Assembly (NCBI GenBank): GCA_033977485.1
Contig: CM066997.1
Coordinates: 77,222,634 to 77,286,633, forward strand
DNA: 64,000 nucleotides
Direction: 5' to 3'
DNA from: Hydrangea macrophylla
Taxonomy: Eukaryota > Streptophyta > Magnoliopsida > Cornales > Hydrangeaceae
Shown here: positions 48,375-58,252 of the stretch, in pieces
How positions within the stretch are numbered: position 1 is the first letter of the stretch
How the letters are laid out: every line of letters starts with the position of its first letter
The notes under the pieces: model-generated
Seen by the model: the letters and a program-made list of their open reading frames with translations, nothing else
Told to the model about the DNA's origin: nothing
The model's database searches: none
Position numbers and translations under genes: made by a program

Positions 48375-51300
48375 AACGTTTATGAAAAAAAAATCCATAA
48401 AAGAAGAGCAATGAGGAAGGGAAAAAGAGAGAGAATTTCAAAATAAATGCAGAAACAGATTCAATTTAAAACAGAAGGCATAAATCACAATAACCCAAAT
48501 TGGTCTTGTGTCAAACACTTGTCCGGACACGTTTGTCTTGTGTTCTACACGTGTCCGATGTCAAGAAAAAATTAAGACACGCTTTTTTTTTTTTAGTGTC
48601 AGACACGTGCCGGAGAGTGTCCAACGAGTGTCGGTGTTGGTGTCAGATATGTGTCGGACACTGATGTCGGTGCTAGATATACCCTTAACCAGAACCCGAT
48701 TATATGTAGGTAAAATAATATGCTACCTAGATCACAAGAATTTCACCGGATATCTGTTCCAGAACCAACAATTGAATTCATTTTTGGCTTAAAAAGAGGG
48801 AAGATAGCCATCAAAGTAAATTTTCAGTTCTGGTTATGGTTGCGTGTTATGAATGTAGAAGGATTATGTGTTACCTTTGGAGCCAAGAACAATAGTTTAT
48901 CAGGTACTAAGGCAGCAGATGGTTTTGCTCCGGCACAAAGAACTTTGCTGCTCGATAATTGTTGAAATGAAACATCTCGAATATCTATCACCTACTTCAA
49001 GCAGATAAAGTTTGAATTTAGATATTTTCCCTTTCAGGGAAAAAAAAATTGGTTTAGGATGGGTGAGTGGATAAATAGACCTAACTTACCACATCTGGGG
49101 TAATATAAGCACTTGGATCCCCCACCTCATAAAGAAGTTGTTCAGCACAAGTATCAAAATTTAAAACCCCACCACTTCCATCTGCCTTTGCTATGCATAC
49201 TTTCCCGTCAAAACTAACTTCAGCAAACGGAAGTGACAAATCTAGGAGGCATGGGAAAGACATGTCTCGATATTTATCTCCTGCAGCGGGAATATGTAAG
49301 GAACCAAATCAGCATACAACTCTCTTCTGTGTGCATACATATAGACACCCAGTCAGATAGTCATGGATTTGAGATCAAGTTCAAGTAGAAATGCACCAGG
49401 ATGCATAAAATATCCTCCTGTGAGTTGACAACCACACTCTAGTAGGTGGCCAGCCAAAGACCCTTGTGCTAGTTGCTCTAAATCATCCCAATTCCAACCT
49501 AGTTCATAGACCTAATCACAAAGCAATGACATCAATAAAAGACTGCTTCATATAGTTTGACAGAGGCAAACTTGGACTAATGAAACATAAAATCTGTTTT
49601 ACAATAGTAGCCACAATTTATAAACGTCATCGAACAAATACATGGTACCCAAATCCACTTGGTTCAAGGCGATTTCTTTTTCTTTTTTTTCTTTTTTTCC
49701 TTTTTTGGGGGCCATGTAGATTGGAAGTTCAGTGTCATTTTTTTAAATTCTTGTGTGTGAATATTGGCAAGGATATTAATTCTGCTAAATATTTGCTTTT
49801 GTTTCCATGTAGCACAAAATATTTACTAAATTTGAATGGCATTTTTAAGTTTCAGTTCTTATTACTGTGAATGTTCATATATTACCTACAGACTTCTATA
49901 TATAATCAGCTTTGATGTTAGACAGTCTAGCGCTACTTTATGTCCTAAAACAAAATGCATGAAAGATTAAGATCATCTGGAAGTCTGACACCAGCAAAGG
50001 GAAAAAGTAATCTTCGTACCATTGGACCTAAGAACAAAGCAGCATCGGCAACGCGGGATGTAATAACAACATTTGGTTTGTACTTTTCTAGACATTCAAC
50101 AATTGGAGCCGCTCCCAAATATATGCTAACACCCTGCATACATAGATAAGATAGAAAAAAGATTGTGCAAAAAGAGACAGGACGGGAGTTAATTGCTCTG
50201 AGTCAAATTCTTCATCACCCCCCACCCCCCTTCTGTTTGTGGAAAAAAACCCCACAAGAGAGAGAAAGGTGTTTGTATACACACAAATATATGGAGAAAA
50301 ATATTATAAACAATATACCAGGAAAAAAAACGAATATGTATATAGACACAGTAATTACTTAAAAACGAATACTCTATACAACTCAAATGAAAAGGAAAAA
50401 AGAGTACCAAATTCTTACACCGTCTATGGTATCATTTTTAAAGTGATCATCCAATCCTGCATATATGAAGAAAACATAAATAATTATGCTCCAAGTGTTC
50501 AAAAAAAATTCATTCCTAGAAGTGTTAGCGGGAAAAAATGTAAGAACCAACCAAATTAAAATACTAAAAGAACTTCATTGAGATAAGATTTGTCACATTT
50601 GGGGTCTAAAATCCGTCAAAAACAATAGAAATTGTTCATTATCCTCCATAGAGCATCACAGAAATACCTGACTTTGCAATACCAAATTGATGAGCCACAC
50701 CAACAGTAATGCCAATACCCATGCTTCTTGCTATTTCCAAAACTTTTTCCTGAGCTCCAAGTGGATCCACTTTTCATAAAAATATCAACACGTATATCGA
50801 GACTCAACCATTGATCGAAATCTCTAAGAAAAATTTGCTTAACTTAAAGAAGTAAATTTCTTACTTGCACCCATGTTGGTAATTATGCAAGTTCCTCTGT
50901 CCACAGCCAATGGTAAGAGCAGATGCATCCACTCAGAAACTGCACCATCACAGAATTGTGTCAGAAAACAAACTAGGAGTCTGGCACATATCTTTTTCTA
51001 TTATTTGTTGGTTTTTTTTTTTTTTTTTGATAAGCAGGTGGCAAGTAATTAAATTTCAATTTATTTATTATATTCATAATTTTCACTTATTTCAAAAGTG
51101 AAAATACCAATCAACTAACCATACTAATATGCCATTCAACCAACAACAAAAGTACTTGAACCAGAACCTGTTGGCTAGTTACAGCACGGATGAATCTATA
51201 TATGCGGCTAAGTTCGTTTGGTAACGATGTGGTTTTCTGTTTTTTGTTTTCATTTTTGAAGAAAATCAACAAAGAAACACGTTTGGTAACGTTTCTATTT

Positions 51301-51441
51301 TATTTTTATAAAAAAGGTTTTCAGAATTTGGGGAAAAAATGAAAACGCCAAAAAGTTGCTTTGAAACGGAAACGGGCGTACTCAAAAAACAAGTCATATC
51401 GTTTGAGCAAAAAAGTATGACCTATACCGATTAAAGGGCAA

Positions 51442-51525
<84 letters not shown>

Positions 51526-53664
51526 TTTCCAATGAATTGACTTTAGTGTCCTTGGTTAATGGGTTACAAATGAAGTAGTGTAGACAATATTGTAATTGAC
51601 TAATTGAAAGTTTTTTTTTTTTTTACCATTTGGTGTAATGATCTCGTACGAGTACTAGGACATATCTATCAAGACCCGGGGGAAGGGGGACGAGGTTCGA
51701 ATACTGGTATAAACGTGTCATGAAGAGCCTTTTTACCAACTAGGCTAAGCCATTCCTCGACTAATTGAAAGTGTGAACCTGGCATGAAGAGCCTTTTTGA
51801 TATTGATAACATTACCAAACGCGTTCCCTATTTTTGCTTTGATTTTTTAAAAAAAAATCAACAATGTTACCAAACAAGTTTTCTGTTTTCATTTTTTAAA
51901 AAATAAACAGAAATCGGTTTTTGTTTTTAAAAAACTGAAAACTGAAAACGTTACTATGCGAGCCCTAAGATTTTCGTTTTTTCTTTTCTTCTTTTTCATA
52001 ATAGGAGTGACAAAAGTAAAATGTTAAAGAGTGATTTGCACATGAAAGAACTATCTCAAATTTTGCAGTCAAAGTAAGCATATGCAAATGTATTATGTAT
52101 CCACACCAACAACTTAAAAGTAAAAGAAGTGCTAAAATATACTAGTACTTTTGTTGACTCACCAATTGCTCCAAAAACTTAAGCTATTAGAGAATGGACC
52201 CAACAATGTATATCAAGCTTTAACAACTCTCTATTCAGAAGGTTAGAAACATCTAAGCTATTGTTTTCGACTAATACTAGCAAATATACAAACATGAATA
52301 AAACTAATATGTACATAGACACTGTCAGTAATTATAGTTGAAACAATGAAAACATACTACGAGGGTCATGACCATCACCACCGGACTTCTTTGCTTGGCA
52401 GCGATCAGCTAGGGTACGCTCCGCTAGGCATTCAAGGACAAGATAGTTTAGCTCCTCGACTCTCTGAAGCAATTTGAGAGCAGCCATTGGTCTGTCTCCT
52501 CCAAATCCAGCTCCACAACCAATGTATACCTTTTCCCTTCGCTTATGAGGGTTCACCCTCTGCAGTTCAACACAATTATGCTCATTTTATTTTTCCTAAA
52601 CAGAGAGCCTTTCACAATTGAATTGATTAAAAACAATTGACTCACCAATTTGATCACGCAATTTCGACACTCTGCTCCATTACTATCTAGTTCTTTCACA
52701 GTACTCTAAGACCCACCATCATATATCAGGAAACCAAAAGCAATATTAGTGCATATTTGTTGATAATATCTACAATTACAAAATGTTTGCTTAGGAAAAG
52801 AAGAAAGGCTTAAATACACTTACACCCCCTGTGGTTTCGCCGATTTGCACTTACCCCCTCTGATTTAAATTTTGGCACTAATACTATGGTTCGGACTAAA
52901 GTGCAACCGATAAAATTTGCTAACAGAGCAATCTGAAATAACCAAATTACCCCCAGTCTTCATAACAAAGTTAAGAACAAAATTTATTTACTTCAATTCG
53001 TTTAGAAAGAAACATATGGTTTTAAATTGGGTGAGAAAAAATCTTTGACAATTTTTAGGATTTTCTTGGTATAGGTCATGTGCTTAACCCAAAAAAAAAT
53101 GATTTATGACTTATTTTCCTTTTAATATGACTTTTTGGGACAAAAGTGGTATTTTACCCTTCAAATTAGGGCTCCCAAGTGTAAAACCGTTAATTTGGAT
53201 GGAAAAAAGTCACGGTCCAAAGTCACGGTTGCACTATAGTCCGATCCACAAGGGGTATTTGTGTCAAATTTAAAGCACAGGGATAAGTGCAACCACATGA
53301 GTGTGTGTAAGTGCATTTAATCCAAGAAGAAACTAATGAAAGGTTTTTGACCTATTAGTTTCTATTAATCAACCCAGGTTGATGTTGTAAGTTGAGACAG
53401 CTTGATATTATGCTTTTTTTCACACTAAAAAATTCCCAGAAACCACACACATTTCAGATGAATGAACAATTTATTCATACATGTATGACACGCGCAAACA
53501 CTGAGTATCGATCACTTAATCATTCTGCAAGTATATAATGAAATATATACATACATATATAACATACATATTTACGTACGCATGTATCAATTGATTAAAG
53601 TGAGAAATGAGATGGGATTTGAAGTTACAGTTGAGCCTGACGAAAATATCATCTGCTCATCCAT
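43265..53664 (-). CDS. AtuA/DUF1446-family protein, 14 exons, apparently intact
   Basis: Exons (minus): 53,664-53,629; 52,705-52,646; 52,559-52,358; 50,939-50,865; 50,769-50,668; 50,456-50,419; 50,133-50,020; 49,511-49,397; 49,280-49,090; 48,991-48,875; 47,479-47,399; 46,363-46,128; 44,088-44,049; 43,849-43,265. All introns are GT-AG. The joined frame is 1,992 nt (663 residues) without a stop. The DUF1446/AtuA domain spans about residues 40-470, with YIGCGAGFGGDR near 44-55 and SRVADAALFLGPM near 197-209. The C-terminal AtuA-like domain has HSRAGDKGND near 548-557. No signal peptide is evident. The family is named from bacterial acyclic-terpene use; no reaction is established for the plant protein. 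Start chosen because exon 1 joins exon 2 in frame; the first exon is the least certain part. Confidence 0.85.
44554..45864 (+). repeat. Mosaic array of two TRIM families in intron 12 of the AtuA-like gene
   Basis: Type-2 LTRs (TGTTGGAATGTCCCACATCG...CTTACA) are at 44,554-44,665, 44,769-44,883, 45,567-45,679 and 45,753-45,864. Type-1 LTRs (TGTTGAGAATGTCTGTCCCAC...TTTAACA) are at 44,997-45,112, 45,224-45,339 and 45,451-45,566, with an exact 227-bp period. Most are followed by a TGGTATCAGAGC-like primer-binding site (44,668; 44,886; 45,113; 45,340; 45,682) and about 70-115 bp of internal sequence. No coding capacity. The one at 44,883-44,996 joins a type-2 LTR to type-1 internal DNA. Confidence 0.8.
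46395..46445 (+). repeat. AACCAAACCAAG...TTGGGGTCGGCT repeat fragment
   Basis: Tandem ACCAA followed by GCCTTGTGTCCCAATCAATT and GGGGTCGGCT. I recall this as a widespread short dispersed plant repeat, possibly a SINE tail. Intronic. Confidence 0.35.
46706..47015. repeat. MITE with CTAAGGGCTCG...GGTAACG ends, intron 11
   Basis: Ends read TAAGGGCTCGTTTGGTAACG and CGTTACCATGCGAGCCCTTA-like, with an A/T-rich inside made of GTTTTCTGTTTT runs and their complements. A related, larger copy is at 51,209-51,968 in intron 3. Confidence 0.65.
47024..47354. repeat. MITE with GCTTTGTTTGGTTC ends, intron 11
   Basis: Left end GCTTTGTTTGGTTCTTGAAT, right end ATCCATGAACCAAACAGAGC. Non-coding. It directly abuts the preceding MITE. 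Confidence 0.6.
47703..48022. repeat. Second MITE of the GCTYTGTTTGGT family, intron 10
   Basis: Left end CTCTGTTTGGTACATGGACT, right end AAATCCAAGAACCTAACACAGC. The inside resembles the copy at 47,024-47,354, partly in inverse orientation. Confidence 0.6.
48060..48690. repeat. GTGTCGGACACG-type repeat element with long polyA tract, intron 10
   Basis: Clusters of GACACGA/GTGTCGGACAC motifs at both ends (48,085-48,175 and 48,510-48,680) in opposite orientations. Between them lie a (TA)n tract at 48,212-48,231 and about 42 A at 48,331-48,372. Probably a foldback MITE; borders uncertain. Confidence 0.45.
51209..51968. repeat. MITE related to 46,706-47,015, enlarged, intron 3
   Basis: Starts CTAAGTTCGTTTGGTAACGA and ends CGTTACTATGCGAGCCCTAA. 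Inside are a (CT)n microsatellite and extra sequence, including TTTTACCAACTAGGCTAAGC, so it has been invaded or expanded. Confidence 0.55.
51444..51522. repeat. (CT)n microsatellite, about 39 units
   Basis: Uninterrupted CT dinucleotides lie within the enlarged MITE in intron 3 of the AtuA-like gene. It is likely length-polymorphic. Confidence 0.95.
52812..53328. repeat. Long terminal-inverted-repeat foldback element, intron 1
   Basis: The left arm GGCTTAAATACACTTACACC... and the right arm ending ...GTGTAAGTGCATTTAATCC are complementary over about 100 bp, including GTGCAAC and CGGACT(A)AAGTGCAACC blocks. About 515 bp, non-coding, of the Mutator-like foldback type by appearance. Confidence 0.7.
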
Positions 53665-53840
53665 ATTTGCCGTCTCAGTGAAGTCCTTCCGCTCGATGCC
53701 CCCTTTGTAGCTCTGTGCAATGAAATCTGCGCAGTTTGGGATACAAAGGATGACTGTATGAGCATGAAAGGTAAATGACTCTTTTACCCCTACCAAATTA
53801 TATGTGATGTTGCTTTTTTTTTTTTTTTTTTTTTTTTTAA
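53665..53840 (-). promoter_or_regulatory. Proximal promoter/5' UTR of the AtuA-like gene
   Basis: On the minus strand a TATA-like CATATAATTTGG lies near 53,803-53,792, about 130 bp before the ATG at 53,664. A run of about 26 T on the plus strand (53,813-53,838) borders it upstream. Transposons begin at 53,841. Inference from position only. Confidence 0.4.
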
Positions 53841-53979
53841 GGGCTAATTACACTTTACCTATTGCTTGGATTTGGCTCAATTGTATAATGCGTCCTTTTA
53901 TCATTTATTTGTAGCACTTAATCCGCTCGTACTCTTTGACCAAAGTGACACTCAAAGTAACGAGTAAATATTGGGTATC
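53841..53979. repeat. Left arm of a foldback element split by retrotransposons
   Basis: GGGCTAATTACACTTTAC at the outer end. The arm pairs with 62,941-63,088 read in reverse (shared TTTGGCTCA, TGTAGCACTT, TTGACCA, AGTGACACT blocks in order). The LTR nest at 53,980-62,79x interrupts it. Confidence 0.65.
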
Positions 53980-56900
53980 TGTAACAATCCTAATTTTCTA
54001 AATACTTTTAACAATCATAATTATTATTTTCAAGTTCTGGATTTTAAATGTGTATATATTTTAGCGACATATAAAATTTTTAAATAGCGTGTACGAACCG
54101 TCAGTATGTTTAGTAGTATGTTTAACATAGAAATTAAGTGCCCGTGGTATATTTATCCATTGGGCTACTTATTTTAGTACTTTAGATTGTATTCTGGGCT
54201 AGTATAATACCTTTTTGTAAGCTCATAAGACAAAAAACGAGATTTTAAAATTTGTATATGTGTGTTGTAATATATAAGTGTGTATCATATATATACATAT
54301 ATTACATCCTAGGGTTTTATTTATAAATATATATATATATATATAAAAAGAACAAGAGAGACGTGAAAGAGAGCAGCCAAGATAGTGAGAGAGAAGAAGA
54401 GAGAAGACACATTAAAGTTGTAAATATCCTTTACGAATTTATATCATCAAACAACCTTTAAACAAAGTCCTGAACAAATATTTGCATATATATATATATA
54501 TATTCGCATGTATATATAATTATAAATTATTTTATTTTTATTGTGAGTCAATTTTGTTCCATTTAGATATATAAATATTTGTTCATGACTTTGTTTAAAG
54601 GTTGTTTGATAATATAGTAAATCTCGTAAAAGATATTTATAATTTTAAATATAGTGAGTAAACAGGTGTTTGTTCATAGCTATTATGGCGTGTTGTGTCA
54701 TATTGTGATAACACGTGTCCGTTGCCACGATTATTGCTTGTTTTGAAATATAGTGAATAAACAGGTATTTGTTCATATTTATTATGGCGTGTTGTGTCAT
54801 ATCGTGATAATATGTGTCATTTGCCATGATCGTTGCTTGTTTTGAAATCGTTTGAGTATAGGGTTGGATTAATAATTGTGAGTTTTACTCTTGTAATGAA
54901 AATAGATGTGATTTGATGTACAAAATTATGGTTGTTTGTTTTTCCTGAATAGAAAGCCAAATGTTTGATTGATAAACTCATTGGGGAATTTGATTTTCTT
55001 GAAAACGAAGAAATAATACACTAGATTTAAAGAAAATTCATTATTAAATTAAAATTAGTGATTTTGGAAATTTTGTTTGCGATGGCCCATGCAAAATGCG
55101 ATTCCAGATAACTTTCGTGTAATGAAGTTTTTCCCAATTCTACACCCTTTAGATAGAAATTTACGATTACAGTAGCAGTAAAACAAATGTCTCATTGAAT
55201 ATTTTACGATATGGAGAATATAATTTTCTTATTATGTGATTTATGTATGCTAATATTGAATGTTTGGTTGAGGTAACTATACTTGAAATAATTGGCTGTA
55301 TATTGTGAAAATTTAGATAAAAGGTAAATTAGATACGTTAATAGTATATTCGTGATCTTGATTCGATCGGAAAATATTGTGGAACGATTATTATGGGTAA
55401 ATTAATAAAACCCTATATTGTGAGAAATTGGAATGCATCTAAAAGATAGAGATGTGATTGGACTGTGATGAGACGGAACTATGTGATAAATGTGAATTTC
55501 ACAAAAATGGGAATAATACGAACAACAAACAATAATGGCAACATAATTCCTTTAGGGCATGTTTGGTAGGCAGGAATGCACCTTAGAATGGAAAAGGTCA
55601 TTCCTGGGTTCATTCATTCATGTGTTTGGTGTGACAAAATACAGTGGAATGGGTATTCCTTTTGGAATGGTCATTCCTACTTAAGCAGGAATGGACATTC
55701 CTTGCCAAAATCCAATGAATGCTCATTTCATTCCCACAGGATTGAGAATTATTGTAAAATATAAAACTTTTTCTTAAAATATATTTTATAAAAATATGTA
55801 TGTATTAAATATTTTTTAAAATATTAAAACAAATATTAAATACTTTTTTAAAAATTAATTTTTATAAAATATTAAATATTATTCATACTAAAAAAATCAT
55901 AAAATACTTATTAAACTAAACATTGGACTAAAACATTTTAATTATAACTGGCAAACATATTAAATTTTTAAAGAGATTTTGCAAATAGATGAAAAAAAAA
56001 ATAAGGTGGACTAAAATTGTTAAAAATGTAATATTATTTCATAACAAAAAACTAAATATTAACTATTTAGGCTAAAAAATATTTTAAAAATTAGAAATTT
56101 CAAAATATTGCATAAGAATATCTAATAGTAGATTCTTGGACTTCCAAAATACGTTAAAAGATTGTATATTTGAAAAAAAAATATTCCAAGACATTCTATT
56201 AAACACTTCTCTAAATGAAATTTCATAAAAATATTTGGTTTAAAAAAAATATTATACATAAATAATACTGAATATTTGTACCATAAATATTTTGTACAAA
56301 TATAAAATATTTTGTTTAAATCTGATTTTATTCCACTAATTGATTGTTTAAAACCCAAAGTGGAATGTAATTGGTATTTAATTCCTAGAAACTTAGCCAA
56401 ACCGAGAAATGTAATGACTATTGCTATTCCATTCCTGCTTCATTTTATTCCTGAGTCCATTCCATTTCTGCCTTATTCCATTCCTGCCTACCAAACGTGC
56501 CCTTAGTGTTCACCACTGCTCCTTGTGGTTTTAGGCGGCGACTTCGTTGATGACCCATCCTTGTGTAATTAGACGGCAACTACGTGGATGACCTGTCTCT
56601 TCATTATTTTAAGCCTTATGCTCGACTTGTTAGTCTATTTCATGAGTATCTAGACATTTTTCTTATTAACGTCAAGAACTTAAGGACTAGCCTTTCGGTG
56701 TATACTCAAATCCTAGTGATACCCCATGGGACTTGGGACCATAGTGGGAGTTAGTGTTACGTTAGGAGATACATGAGATATATGTGTGGGCCTTAGCATG
56801 GAGGGTGGCCAAGATGGTGAACATAGGGAAAACAACGATAAATTTAAGGCTAATAAATAATGAAAATCGGTTATTTCATAAGTTTGATAAGTGTGGAATA

Positions 56901-57155
56901 ATGAACGTGATGTTAAAGTTAGTATGTGGACGGTTTGCATACGAAATTATTCGCTAGGTTTATGACCATTCGATTTGCAGCATGGTGGGTCCACTAACAG
57001 TTATGAAAGGATGGCTCACCATTTTAAGGATGGGTAAGTGATTAGGAATTTCTTTGTGGGTGGAACACACTGCCACCTTGACTGAACGAAACTTCCGCCT
57101 GTCCTCACTTATGTGTGGAACTTCAATTCGCCTACAACTCATTGTGTGTATGTGG

Positions 57156-57216
<61 letters not shown>

Positions 57217-57585
57217 GGAAAGGAAGGGAGTCTAGTGGATTCCCAACCTCTTATGGAATTATTTTATGTTGACTCATACCATTGTATACTGACCCGGGCG
57301 CGTAATGCATTCGAGCGTTACTATATGAAACGTAGTCAAATGTTTGTGCAGGTTTAGTAATTGGAGATTTTCTGTGGAGCATCTGTTTAGGTGAAGAGAT
57401 TGTCGATGTATTGTTTATTATTAGAGTTGTACTTATTTTTGTTGTACTTGATTTTATTTCTAGCAGTGTGGGCCACGCATGTATAATTGCAATAAGGATT
57501 GTATATTGGATTTTGGCAGTTGAATATTAGTCCAGATACATGCTCTGGATTGAATATTTAGATGACCAAAAGATAGGGTGTGACA
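53980..57585 (+). repeat. 5' LTR of a gypsy element (TGTAACAATCC...GGGTGTGACA)
   Basis: 3,606 bp, of which 948 are a Tourist-like MITE. It is followed by a TGGTATTAGAGC primer-binding site (57,589-57,600; one change from the initiator-Met type). Inside are a foldback with about 40-bp arms (54,447-54,487 / 54,571-54,613, ACAACCTTTAAACAAAGTC), a tandem duplication of about 100 bp (54,648-54,847) and a (GT)n tract at about 57,162-57,214. No coding. Confidence 0.65.
55555..56502. mobile_element. Tourist-like (PIF/Harbinger) MITE, TTA target duplication
   Basis: Ends GGGCATGTTTGGTAGGCAGG and CCTGCCTACCAAACGTGCCC, flanked by TTA at 55,552-55,554 and 56,503-56,505. Very AT-rich interior with GGAATG/CATTCC repeats near both ends and no transposase ORF. 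Confidence 0.75.
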
Positions 57586-58252
57586 ATTTGGTATTAGAGC
57601 TTATGGTTAGCTTAGCGAGTCTAGGTGATCCTCAGAATATAGATTATTGGGTTTGGTCAGAGCTATAGGACTGCGAATCTTCTTCGGTTGAGATCTAAGT
57701 TGAGTTTGTGCTAGCTCTATTTCTCTGTTATATGTAAGCTTTGTGCTTTATTTTTGTTGATTTGTTTAACTATTAATGCGTGTCATTTGCATGGTAAATA
57801 TGTGAAATCATGCATAATATTCTTTAGCATTTCATAGTAGTGCATTCATTTTATTTATATGAGGAATAATGTAGGGAGTTGGAAGTCACACCAATCATCA
57901 GAATTTCTTAGTCGAAAATTTTTCCTATCTTGGTGACCTTTTTCGGCGTATCTATTGACATCCTACGAGCCTTTTGAATTATATGGAGGAGATTAGTTGT
58001 CATTGGGATTTCTCTATTTTTTTCTTATTTCTATTATCACTGGACATTTGACGCGACATTATCATTATGGATATTCTGGAGTTCTTATGAAGCTGATTAT
58101 CTTTCTCGGGTATTCTGCTGTTACAACCATCTCTTTTTATTTCTACGACGACATTGTTATTATCAACGTTTTGGAATTCTATTTGGAGTATCTATCAAAT
58201 CTGCGGCCTTCTTATATCTACCAAGATTATACTATGAATCTCATATGAGTAT
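57586..58252 (+). other. Internal 5' region of the gypsy element, no intact gag
   Basis: Starts with the primer-binding site and runs about 660 bp to the next LTR. An 83-codon hydrophobic frame (57,997-58,248) shows no domain. It is interrupted at 58,253 by another LTR. Confidence 0.4.

Noticed and set aside
57054..57357. ORFs through (GT)n with Cys-Val repeats
   Set aside because: Microsatellite translation inside an LTR.
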